A stretch of DNA of 64,000 nucleotides from [Phialemoniopsis] sp. UDSM-2020 (lineage: Eukaryota; Ascomycota; Sordariomycetes; Thyridiales; Thyridiaceae): positions 558,001-622,000 of the forward strand of contig JAEILZ010000005.1 of assembly GCA_018873225.1 (NCBI GenBank), in the 5' to 3' direction. Shown piece after piece: positions 55,821-64,000 of this stretch. The translations under genes were made by a program, and so were the position numbers. Every line of letters begins with the position of its first letter. Positions within the stretch are counted from its first letter, which is position 1. The notes beneath the pieces are model-generated. The model was not told the origin of the DNA. It worked only from the letters and a program-made list of their open reading frames with translations, and made no database searches.

Positions 55821-56846
55821 ATGCGATGTATGTGCCTCTTGTACGCGGTGTCATGGGTACTAGGCGATGCGATAGGCCAGGTCAGGGCGCTGCCACCTCG
55901 TGATGTGGCGGCGGGGATGGACGCTTCTCCTGAGCCCAAGAGCGACAGTGGAGGAATACTCGCTATGAGACAGGCTGTCAGTCCATGTCCAGGGCAGGAC
56001 AACACGACACTCAATCAAACATCCGGACAACGATTCCAACTTTTCTGTGGTGCCGACATCACCGGCACGCCGCTTTTCCAGACGGCGATGAGCGGGTTAC
56101 TAGACTGTGCCGACCTTTGTACATCTTTTCACCCCAGATGCGACGCCGCTACGTTTGCGAGCAACACCGGTCAGTGTGCTCTCAAGGCATATCTCCCATC
56201 CAATGCCTCGTCATCAACAACACCAAGTACTTTCGACACCGTCATCGCGATACCTCGAGAAGCAAAGTCGAACTGCCGGTCCCTGCGAGGCAACCAGGTC
56301 GTCCGTGGAACGGGGTTCAAGATGTTCTGCTCCATGCTCAGCAATGGTAACGACCTCATACAAACCTTTGCGCCCAACTTCCAAGACTGCATGGGGCAAT
56401 GCGTCTCCAATTCGCTTTGCAAAGGCATCTCTTACGAGGCGGCACAGACAAAGGGGCTCAAGAATTGCTATCTCAAGACGTCCGTCAACGCAACGGATCT
56501 GCAGCAGCTCGACGGCGTCGACTCTGCTCTGGCAATCACTCGGTCCAGGAACGATGGAGGCCGAAAAAATAACAACGATGACGATGACAACAGCGGCAGA
56601 AATAACGGCAACGGTCGGACACAACGACCGCAGGATGACCGACAGAATGTGGCACTTGGTGTGGAAGGATACGACTCGATTGACACGAAGCCGTGGATTA
56701 TTGCCAGCGCGGCGGGTTCCAGTGCCGTGGTCGTCTTCATCATGGTCATGGTGTGTCTGCGTAGTCGAGAACGATTCTCACGAAGGCAGCGGGGGAAGGT
56801 ACTGGATCCGGGATACTACGACTCAAACAAGCCACCGTTACCATGA
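55821..56846 (+). CDS. PAN/Apple-domain single-pass membrane protein
   Basis: Single exon, 341 aa. Signal peptide at about 1-23, then two cysteine-rich modules (Cys about 56-119 and 152-216) with spacing like PAN/Apple domains (FQLFCGADITG...DCADLC and FKMFCSMLSNG...DCMGQC). A polar Asn/Asp/Arg-rich stalk (about 243-275) follows, then one transmembrane helix (292-313) and a basic cytosolic tail. PAN domains bind proteins or carbohydrates, so this is probably a cell-surface binding or sensing protein. No enzymatic motif is present. Three or more N-glycosylation sequons occur in the ectodomain. The start at 55821 is the first ATG of the frame. Confidence 0.8.
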   Translation: MRCMCLLYAVSWVLGDAIGQVRALPPRDVAAGMDASPEPKSDSGGILAMRQAVSPCPGQDNTTLNQTSGQRFQLFCGADITGTPLFQTAMSGLLDCADLCTSFHPRCDAATFASNTGQCALKAYLPSNASSSTTPSTFDTVIAIPREAKSNCRSLRGNQVVRGTGFKMFCSMLSNGNDLIQTFAPNFQDCMGQCVSNSLCKGISYEAAQTKGLKNCYLKTSVNATDLQQLDGVDSALAITRSRNDGGRKNNNDDDDNSGRNNGNGRTQRPQDDRQNVALGVEGYDSIDTKPWIIASAAGSSAVVVFIMVMVCLRSRERFSRRQRGKVLDPGYYDSNKPPLP

Positions 56847-57107
56847 GATGAATATATGGATGTTGACTATGCCACGACTAAGAGGCTAGCAAGGCCGTAG
56901 GCAAAATGGTAGGGTCATGCTCTAGGCAGGCGGCGTTTCATGGCTATCATTTACATATGGGTTTCAAGCAAGGGTTATTTGTATCATCATAGGGTAATTA
57001 CTTCTCATAATCTGAGATGTTAGAGTCAAGCTTGCAATATCAATTGGGGATATTGCTCCCATTGAACCTGTCTTGTATCCTTCAGACCCGATTCATTCCA
57101 CTAGCCT

Positions 57108-60100
57108 TCATTGAACCTCACTCTCGGGCAGTGTCTCGAGGCAAACCTTCTCGGCATAGTCATAGCCACCCTTGATGACGGTCAACCCGCCGTCTCGACT
57201 TAGGACAATGTCACTATCTACTAAACAAGAGACTACGCCTCTACTCCCTGCAAACCAATCAGAAGGAATGAAGAAATGTCTGAATATGTCCAACGAACGA
57301 CGGCGTTGTTGCTCAGCATCTGAAACACATTGGTACTGGCTCAGATTTGCGGAGCAAACCCAGCCGGATGCATCGAGAAATACCAATCTTCCAGCAGTAG
57401 TAATCCCGAAAGTGTGACGAATATCCGAGATCGTCGTGCGCAGCAGTAATCTCGCCGGTATGCTTGAGCTGTCCTGGATTTGGGAATCTTGGGCTACCCA
57501 GGGTGGATCAAATATCGCTATACTGTTTGTGTGGGATAACCCATTGCGATTCAAGAGTGTGAGAGCCATCCAACCTGAGGACACGAAACAGTCCATCAGT
57601 CTTGCATCAGTCTGTAGCGATGGCAGTGCGATGCGAGCGACCATTGCCAGATCAGCCCAGCTGAAGATGCAGACATTGGCATCATCAATGCAGACTATGT
57701 TTTCGGGTTGAGATGGATGAGATACCCATTTGGGAACGCCTGAGTCTACCTCTGACTCCCGGAACTTTTGCTGTGAAATAAGTTCGCAGGTACTCAGTCG
57801 GTACAAGTAAACCGTCTCACGGGTCGACACCATGATTCGATCCACATCCTCGCCTACCAGCACATCGACTACCGCACTGTCACACTCGAGGCGGGAGTCG
57901 AAAATCTTCTCGACAATTCCGGTCTTTTGCACTGAGTAAAGCAGCATCCTATTTGCGTAGTCGATACTGAGCAGGGTAAGGCTCCGCGGACACCACCTTA
58001 AAAGACGGACTGAGCACTTGTGGCTCCAAAGAATCCCAGACAAGGTCGCGGTCTTTCGGCTGTAAAGTGAGACGGTCCCGTCGTCCTTGCCACAGAATAT
58101 GGCATCAGCAGAGTGATGAACGGCCATAGCTGTTACTCTCACGTCGGAGACTAACGCACTGGTCTTTGCGGTCGGCGTCGAAGAAGAGTCGTCGCTTCCT
58201 TCGCTCAAAGAGTTCAGTAGGATTGTTTCGGGATTCCACACCGTACATTGAGCACCTCTTATGCCAGCAAATAGAAGGCTGTCAGGCGAGAATATGATGT
58301 GTTTGATGAATGATTCTGATGTCTTGACACGGTACAGAAACCTCAATGTCTCGAATTGGTAGACGCTGATGAGACCATTCGCGCCACCGGCAGTGAGAAG
58401 ACGGCCGTCAGGACTCGCAGCGAGCGTCTGACAGTTGGCGCGAAAACACTGTAACTGCTGGTCAGAGAATGGATCAAATAGTGCGAGATCGCCGTCAAGG
58501 TAGGCGACGGCCAGAAGTCCAACGTTTGGATTTGGGTTGAAGGCCAGGTCGACAACGACGAAGGAGCTGGGATCCCCATTGAAGAGTCTTTTCCCGCATT
58601 TTCCTACATAAGACTCTCCCTCAAGATCCCAAAGCATAATTGCCTTTCCGTGATAGGCAACAGCAAGCAATTTTTGGCTGACAGACAGAGCAAGGGCACT
58701 AGGGGATCCTCGCGATGGTTCAGGTCCAGTTGCAGGTCCATCCCTCCAGTGAGTTTGACTCGGCTCTGAGGAAAGGTCATTTCCAAGCTCCCATGACGCC
58801 AAATAGTTCTTGCTAGATGAAATCAGAAGCTTGTGGCGGTCAAAGTCAATGCTGAGAGGCCGAGGAGGACTCTTGAAGCTGCACAACATGTCACCGTTGC
58901 TCATATGCCAAACTTTCACAAACTTCAGCCCACACGTTGCCATGAGGTCTGACTTGCTGTTAAAAGCAATAAGCTGAATTGCCTCACCATGGGCCAGTGT
59001 CATGTGCTCCTGGTACGACGTCGTGTGGTATACGATGACTGATCCAGATAAGAGTCCCACAGCTAAGAAGTCCACTCCATAGGCCAATGCACTAGGGCGA
59101 CTCTCTCGGAAGTTGACAAGGAGAAGTTTGTCGTCCCATTGCTCTTTCTTAGAGCCAGTGACTATGACTCTGCGGCCCATGATTTGGGTGTTGTGTACCA
59201 TGTATCTGGTGGGACAGAATGGCGGGATCAAAGAATATATCGCAGATGGGCAGGTGACAAGTACATCCGAAAATATAGCCGGTATGTGAGTAAGATCCAC
59301 CGTCCATTGTCTGAGCGACTGTATCCGTGGATTCAAAGAGGGGCTTACGATATGATAAGCGTCGATATATGCCCTCAGATATTTTGAAGTACGTGTGAAT
59401 TGCTCCAATTGGTATGACTTCGCGACGGTTTCAATCCAAGACAAGACGTTCTGTTTGAAGAATTGCTCGACAAGTTGAAATATTGCGGGATCTTGGGACT
59501 TGGACTTGGCGAGATGGTACGAAAAGGCTGTTTGAGCGTATGCAGCGAATGGCAGCCGTGAGGTGGGTGGACTTGCAGACTCAGCTGAGGGAGGTAGGGT
59601 GCCTCTTGGAGGCTTCATCTCGCCTCCTATCAGGTAAGACAAACACGTCCGAGCCATGGCTGTATGTGCCAGATTTCGACGCACTGAGAATTCTGAGTCA
59701 TTCTCTTCGTCAAGAAAGAACTCTCTGGCAGTTTCGTGAACTAGTAGTAACCTCTGGCGCCTATCGACAACCACCAGTTGGCCGCAGAGTGATGCTATAG
59801 TGTTCTCAAAGTCTGGAACATCGTCCCCGATATCCAAGAACAGGGCTCCTTGGAGCTCTTCTGTCGTCATTGGACGAAATGCACATGTTGCCCACACAAG
59901 GATGGTCTTTGCCAGCTTTTTGCCCCTTGTTAGAGTCGCCATCGTGGTAAGTGTTTGCCTGTACAGTGGCACCATGCCCTTGGGAACATCTCTTAGTACC
60001 TGATCGATCTCCCTCTTACTGTGACAGAGCTGCAGTTCTTTGAGAACTAACACCGTCCACAGAAATGAACCTCGAGAGCGAGCAAGAACCTTATCAACCA

Positions 60101-61769
60101 ATGATGGACGGTCGGCAGGTCCCACGGACTCGAGAAGCTGAGTTCTGGTTTCAACCAGCAAGCTGATGTCAGGCAAGGTGTCTGCTTCTGATATGGTGAT
60201 TGTCTGTGCCAGAACCTTTGAGAATGCTGTATTCAACTCTGTCGCATCTCTCCCAGCAACGAAAATCCTCAGGTCGACAGAGTCGTGAATGCTGGCCAAA
60301 AAACTTTCAACGAATGTCAAACCGTCGGAGCACTCGTCTAGGGCATCTATGATCCAAAAGTGGCGCTTTGATGTACTTTTGAGGATCTTGGACATGAAAA
60401 TCGTCCTCCAAAATGTCCGTTCATCGACATGGTCGACATCAAGGCCATCGGTCTTGAGTTCCATCAGTGCATCACCAACCTGATTGTCCGCACACGCCAT
60501 CTGGAAGGCAATGGACTTCAGACAACGGCCGAGGTGAGATTTTGAATTGTCTCCATGCTTGAAAAAGAAGTAGCTGCAAGAGTTCTCGTCTTGTTGACAC
60601 TGATTGATGATGTACCCTGCGAGGACAGACTTCCCAGCTGCAGGCTGACCTTTCAACCATAGAATGCGGTTGCTTGGCGAGGTGTCATCTCTCCATTGTC
60701 TAAACTCAATCTTGTCCGAGATCCACTGGCAAGATCCTGGTATTCGAGCTTCACAGGCATTGATGAGATCATCGTCAATGACATCTGGTATATTCAGGTA
60801 TCTCCTAAAGATTATGGCTCGGTCGCGTTTTTCTCTCAGCTCTCGCTTTGAAATGATGGCCGCCAAGTTGTTCAAAGTTGAAGAAAGCGCATTTCGTAGC
60901 AGTATGTAGTTAGGGTCGGATGGCGTGTTGTACTTGCAAATAGATCGATGGTCGGCAGTCATGGGTATTTGCTTTTCTTCACGGTATCCCAGAACAGCAG
61001 ACTCTGGATCCACAATGAGCGAGCCAAACAGTCCCATGTTCTGTGTTTCGTAAAACGACCAAAGCTCAAGCTCCGTGGAGAAGTTCCGGAATTCGTCGTT
61101 AATGATCTGGACTGTTGTAGAGTTTCTCTCTAGATCGGCCACATAGGCCCGGTCATATGCCACCTTCAATAGCTTCTTCAGCGTCCTTGCCGAATCCGTA
61201 CCACGATGTGGTGTTGCAAGAAAATATACTGCAACGAATCTCCGAGCCAACTGCTTGTATGCTGAGTCTTGCTTGGCCAGAATGATCGCCTTTTTGATCA
61301 CCAGACCCCCCATGCTGTGTCCGACAACAATGATGTTTGTAGCGGACCCAATACATGGTGACGTGCTGACTGCAGCTAGAAACGCCTTGCCAAAATGGTG
61401 TACGTTGAGACAATCCCCTTTGCCCCTTAGATAGTCGGAGTTGTAGCCATAGCTATGAATACGTGCATGGGCAAGGTCGGGATCTTTCGGTAGCCACTCC
61501 TGAGGCCAATAATGGGACCGCTGGGCTGTCTTACTCCATGTCTTTCGAGATCCTCCGCCCAGACCGTGCACGAAAATGATATCCACCTGGGGCTCGGATG
61601 GAGAGTGGAGAAGATTCAGACCAAGCGGCCCTTTGACATCGTCCACAACATCGTTGGCAGAACTGAGCGAGTTTCTGAACAAGACTGTTGATAGAGAAAA
61701 CGGACTCCTGGATCGTGCAATCGTATTATCACTGTTTGGCACGTCTTCGGACGCATCGTTGGTCTGCAT
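57108..61769 (-). CDS. Hydrolase-NACHT-WD40 STAND protein
   Basis: Uninterrupted 1553-codon frame. Residues 60 to about 260 form an alpha/beta-hydrolase (SesB/DUF676-like) domain: DIIFVHGLGGG and GHSMGG with Ser152. A NACHT domain follows, with Walker A GQPAAGKS (374-381) and Walker B WIIDALDE (472-479). From about residue 850 the C-terminus has at least six degenerate WD40-like repeats (for example KVWHMSNGD, IMLWDLEGE, CTVWNPETI). In fungi such proteins work in heterokaryon incompatibility or non-self sensing; the hydrolase is thought to be the effector. The degenerate WD repeats differ from the near-identical ones of fast-evolving NWD genes, so this may be a conserved sensor. The start is the ATG at 61769; an extra upstream exon is possible. 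Confidence 0.87.
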   Translation of the reverse strand: MQTNDASEDVPNSDNTIARSRSPFSLSTVLFRNSLSSANDVVDDVKGPLGLNLLHSPSEPQVDIIFVHGLGGGSRKTWSKTAQRSHYWPQEWLPKDPDLAHARIHSYGYNSDYLRGKGDCLNVHHFGKAFLAAVSTSPCIGSATNIIVVGHSMGGLVIKKAIILAKQDSAYKQLARRFVAVYFLATPHRGTDSARTLKKLLKVAYDRAYVADLERNSTTVQIINDEFRNFSTELELWSFYETQNMGLFGSLIVDPESAVLGYREEKQIPMTADHRSICKYNTPSDPNYILLRNALSSTLNNLAAIISKRELREKRDRAIIFRRYLNIPDVIDDDLINACEARIPGSCQWISDKIEFRQWRDDTSPSNRILWLKGQPAAGKSVLAGYIINQCQQDENSCSYFFFKHGDNSKSHLGRCLKSIAFQMACADNQVGDALMELKTDGLDVDHVDERTFWRTIFMSKILKSTSKRHFWIIDALDECSDGLTFVESFLASIHDSVDLRIFVAGRDATELNTAFSKVLAQTITISEADTLPDISLLVETRTQLLESVGPADRPSLVDKVLARSRGSFLWTVLVLKELQLCHSKREIDQVLRDVPKGMVPLYRQTLTTMATLTRGKKLAKTILVWATCAFRPMTTEELQGALFLDIGDDVPDFENTIASLCGQLVVVDRRQRLLLVHETAREFFLDEENDSEFSVRRNLAHTAMARTCLSYLIGGEMKPPRGTLPPSAESASPPTSRLPFAAYAQTAFSYHLAKSKSQDPAIFQLVEQFFKQNVLSWIETVAKSYQLEQFTRTSKYLRAYIDAYHIVSPSLNPRIQSLRQWTVDLTHIPAIFSDVLVTCPSAIYSLIPPFCPTRYMVHNTQIMGRRVIVTGSKKEQWDDKLLLVNFRESRPSALAYGVDFLAVGLLSGSVIVYHTTSYQEHMTLAHGEAIQLIAFNSKSDLMATCGLKFVKVWHMSNGDMLCSFKSPPRPLSIDFDRHKLLISSSKNYLASWELGNDLSSEPSQTHWRDGPATGPEPSRGSPSALALSVSQKLLAVAYHGKAIMLWDLEGESYVGKCGKRLFNGDPSSFVVVDLAFNPNPNVGLLAVAYLDGDLALFDPFSDQQLQCFRANCQTLAASPDGRLLTAGGANGLISVYQFETLRFLYRVKTSESFIKHIIFSPDSLLFAGIRGAQCTVWNPETILLNSLSEGSDDSSSTPTAKTSALVSDVRVTAMAVHHSADAIFCGKDDGTVSLYSRKTATLSGILWSHKCSVRLLRWCPRSLTLLSIDYANRMLLYSVQKTGIVEKIFDSRLECDSAVVDVLVGEDVDRIMVSTRETVYLYRLSTCELISQQKFRESEVDSGVPKWVSHPSQPENIVCIDDANVCIFSWADLAMVARIALPSLQTDARLMDCFVSSGWMALTLLNRNGLSHTNSIAIFDPPWVAQDSQIQDSSSIPARLLLRTTISDIRHTFGITTAGRLVFLDASGWVCSANLSQYQCVSDAEQQRRRSLDIFRHFFIPSDWFAGSRGVVSCLVDSDIVLSRDGGLTVIKGGYDYAEKVCLETLPESEVQ

Positions 61770-62243
61770 ATGTGGCTGCGATCTGGGAAACTACAGCATA
61801 AGTTTCGTGATCAGTAATGATTCGACGTAGACAGAGGGCCAAAATACAAGGGCGCCCACCATCATGCGTTGCAGTCATATGGCGATCAACATTATCAACC
61901 AAGACGCAATTCTGGGTGTTCATGATCAAACCACAAGGAACAGAGGCAGGTTTCTTGGGTGCCTGAGCGCCCTGCGCGGTTAATGAGATCCAGTCTAGAA
62001 CTCCGCTTCCATGCATAACAATATCGAACCCACCACAGAGCCACCAATCAACCAGCTGCTTAAGCGCTCGCAATCCCTCGGGCCCACCTGAACCAGAGCA
62101 GGAGATGAGGCAATCTTGTACAATTTCATCAGACTGTGTATCCATCGGAGGAGCCGATTCTCTGAGATGATTTTTATCTGCTGTTTGCTATACTTCGAAA
62201 CTTAACCAAGTCATTGGCGCTTCTTGATCTTTCACTCAATGCA
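61770..62243. other. Divergent region between STAND and deaminase genes
   Basis: 474 bp between divergent ATGs. A 138-codon minus-strand frame (61729-62145) fills most of it and overlaps the first codons of the STAND gene in another frame. It has an ATG and ordinary composition but no recognised domain, so it is left uncalled. Confidence 0.4.
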
Positions 62244-62825
62244 ATGGGCTCGCTAGAGGAACTGCCCTCCTATCCTGTCGATGATCATGAAAGGTTCATG
62301 AATCACGCCCTGGAACAAGCCCAGAAGTCCCCCCCTGGGGAGAATAAGTTTTGCGTCGGGGCTGTGCTGGTCGATGGGGACACAGGAAAAGTCCTGTCCA
62401 CAGGTTACTCGTTAGAGTACCCTAGGGACTACAAGGGAGATGAGGGAACAACACATGCAGAGCAGTGCTGCTTCATCAAGATCGCCGACGCCAACAACGT
62501 CAAAGAGGAAGAGGGGATTGTCGAATACCTCCCCAAGAACACCGTCTTGTATACGACAATGGAACCTTGTAACGAGAGACTGAGCAAAAAAACGACATGC
62601 ACGACCAGAATCATTGGACTCAATGGTGCCGTCAACACAATATACGTGGGCATTCGCGAGCCGGGTACTTTTATAAAGAATAATGACGGGCAGCAAAGAT
62701 TGGAAGCACATGGTATTAAGGTCGAGTACCCTGTCGAACATATGAAGAAAAGGATTATAGAGGTGTCTTTGACCGGACATCCATCGTCCGTGATTGCAGA
62801 GGTGCTGAAGGCGGCCGGACTATAG
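62244..62825 (+). CDS. Rib2-type (DRAP deaminase-like) cytidine deaminase-fold protein
   Basis: Single exon, 193 aa. The CDA-fold zinc site is THAEQCC (His71, Glu73) plus MEPCNERLSKKTTC (Cys109, Cys119). The surrounding pattern (TVLYTTMEPC, RLS, REPGTFIKNN) matches the deaminase domain of yeast Rib2, which deaminates a pyrimidine intermediate of riboflavin synthesis. The pseudouridine synthase part of Rib2 is absent, so this is a stand-alone deaminase. It could act in riboflavin synthesis or on another aminopyrimidine. The frame is open from a TTG at 62214, but the ATG at 62244 is the first real start. Confidence 0.85.
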   Translation: MGSLEELPSYPVDDHERFMNHALEQAQKSPPGENKFCVGAVLVDGDTGKVLSTGYSLEYPRDYKGDEGTTHAEQCCFIKIADANNVKEEEGIVEYLPKNTVLYTTMEPCNERLSKKTTCTTRIIGLNGAVNTIYVGIREPGTFIKNNDGQQRLEAHGIKVEYPVEHMKKRIIEVSLTGHPSSVIAEVLKAAGL

Positions 62826-63284
62826 TCACTGATAGATAGAAACCCATCATGTACACGAAGGGAGAGATGCATATGAGAAACGTTTTCAAATGAGCACGGC
62901 GCTCGATTCTTCTAGTCAGGAGATAAAATCCTAGAACGGTGTCTTGTTCCGGTGCGGGAAGATTAGATCATTAACGATAGTACAGAAGGCAGTCATGACG
63001 GATGAAAGACAGTGCTATGCCAATATCGGTTCTACCAGTCCCGAAGCAACATTTATCAACGCCGTTGTTAGACATTGTGACTTATTGACAAGGCAGAAAG
63101 AGCTCTTTGACGACTATCAAGTATGTGAGAGTCAAGCTATACAACGAGCAAACGGAGGGCCTCATCTAAAGCATTCAGCGCCCTTAAGGTACTGTTCTTG
63201 TCTACGCTACTTAGCCGCCGAGGTTCAAAGCGCTTCAAATTCACTGAAGGATCAAAGATCATTACTAGTCTAATAAACGATGAT
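62826..63284. other. Intergenic region, no gene seen
   Basis: 459 bp between the convergent ends of the deaminase gene and the ankyrin gene. A 109-codon plus-strand frame (62944-63273) has no domain and is considered spurious. Confidence 0.5.
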
Positions 63285-64000
63285 CTAGGCATACAAATTG
63301 AACAGCTTCACAACCGGCTCCAATCCTTTACGAGTGGCATACCAGAGCGGCGTTCGATCATTCTTATCCTGCAAATAAACATCGGTCTTGCCGGTTTCAA
63401 GGAGAAGTCCCACAATGTCTTCCTCTGCATTCCAAGCCGCATATGACAGTGCCGTTCGTCCGTTCTTGTCCGTCGAGTCCACCTCAACCATGCCCGTCTC
63501 AAGCAGAAGCTTGACCACTGACTGTTTCCCACTAGTAGCATATGACAATACAGACCTACCATCATTGCACCTGGAGTCGATGTCGACTTGACCCGTTGCT
63601 AGAAGTCGTCTGACTAAGGGTTCATATCCTCGTTCAGCTGCAAATGAAAGCGGCGTCCGTCCATCAAAAGCCCTTACATCAATCTCGACCTGGCCTGTGT
63701 CAAGCAGCAGCCTCATTACAGTGTCTCTTTGTGCTTTAGCTGCATAGCACAACGGCGTTAGGCCTTCCTTGTCTTTCGAATCAGGATTGACCTTGCCTGA
63801 GTCGAGCAAAATTTTGACCACCACATCGCTGTCGATCCCCCATCTAATAGCATGTAATAGTGGCGTCTCCCCACGATCACACGTAGAGTCAATCGCAGCA
63901 TGGCCTCGTTCCAATAAGACCTTTACCGCGGCGACATGGCCCCTTGCGGCAGCCTCAGCGAGAGGCGTAACGCCACCTCTATCTCTGGATTCGACATCAG
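63285..64000 (-). CDS. Ankyrin-repeat protein, C-terminal part (runs off the window)
   Basis: The frame is open from the window edge to the stop at 63285, giving 238 residues. It contains about seven ankyrin repeats of 33-36 residues with the pattern DGRTPLSxAAxRGxxxVVxxLLxTGxV (for example DGRTPLSFAAERGYEPLV). The first visible repeat is incomplete at 64000. The last repeat is degenerate and ends KLFNLYA. The GQVDID-type linkers are typical of ankyrin arrays at the C-terminus of fungal NACHT or purine-phosphorylase STAND proteins, but the N-terminal part lies outside, so the full architecture is unknown. The apparent start inside the window (63914) is a TTG, not a real start. Confidence 0.85.
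   Translation of the reverse strand, partial: DVESRDRGGVTPLAEAAARGHVAAVKVLLERGHAAIDSTCDRGETPLLHAIRWGIDSDVVVKILLDSGKVNPDSKDKEGLTPLCYAAKAQRDTVMRLLLDTGQVEIDVRAFDGRTPLSFAAERGYEPLVRRLLATGQVDIDSRCNDGRSVLSYATSGKQSVVKLLLETGMVEVDSTDKNGRTALSYAAWNAEEDIVGLLLETGKTDVYLQDKNDRTPLWYATRKGLEPVVKLFNLYA

Overview
This is a window from the nuclear genome of a filamentous ascomycete (Pezizomycotina, most likely Sordariomycetes). The evidence is the short introns (about 50-125 nt, mostly GT-AG with CT(A/G)AC-type branch sites), Zn2Cys6 regulators, STAND/NLR proteins, GH72, many MFS carriers, and single-copy orthologues of Mad1, Syp1 and Tam41. I recognise about 23 protein-coding genes. Most are spliced, and exon coordinates here were worked out by reading splice sites and checking that the phase is conserved across each junction. 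I saw no tRNA, rRNA or intact transposon.

Layout. 370-3264: a NACHT-type STAND protein. 4238-5155: an NmrA/isoflavone-reductase-like oxidoreductase. 5180-16216 is a housekeeping block: a Csk1-like kinase, the F-BAR/muniscin Syp1, the spindle checkpoint protein Mad1 and the mitochondrial CDP-DAG synthase Tam41. 16902-21144: a GH72 glucanosyltransferase without a visible signal peptide, and a Zn2Cys6 factor. 21679-23655: a mitochondrial D-lactate dehydrogenase. 24548-33494 is a uptake and catabolism block: a secreted sulfatase, a DHA2-like MFS carrier, an ACS/Dal5-like MFS carrier and a sugar porter. The porter is divergent from a second Zn2Cys6 factor (34220-36051).

36462-46410 is the most unusual part. 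Four membrane proteins (a GT31-like and a GT25-like glycosyltransferase, an acyltransferase-3 protein and an N-terminally anchored carboxylesterase) lie next to a small secreted protein built almost entirely of a 10-residue tandem repeat (45889-46410). An AT-rich, gene-free island follows (46411-48386). Then come a P450 with a GC-AG intron, a SulP anion transporter and a secreted TAP-like serine hydrolase (48387-54340).

The right edge (55821-64000) holds a PAN/Apple-domain membrane protein, a 1553-residue hydrolase-NACHT-WD40 protein, a Rib2-type CDA-fold deaminase and the C-terminal end of an ankyrin-repeat protein that runs off the window. STAND-related genes therefore sit near both ends, with a conserved core block and an accessory middle between them.

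The best candidate for something undescribed is the repeat protein with its glycan-modification neighbours. A co-functional locus is an inference from proximity, shared secretory topology and the repeated Ser-Thr residues. Nothing in the sequence proves it.
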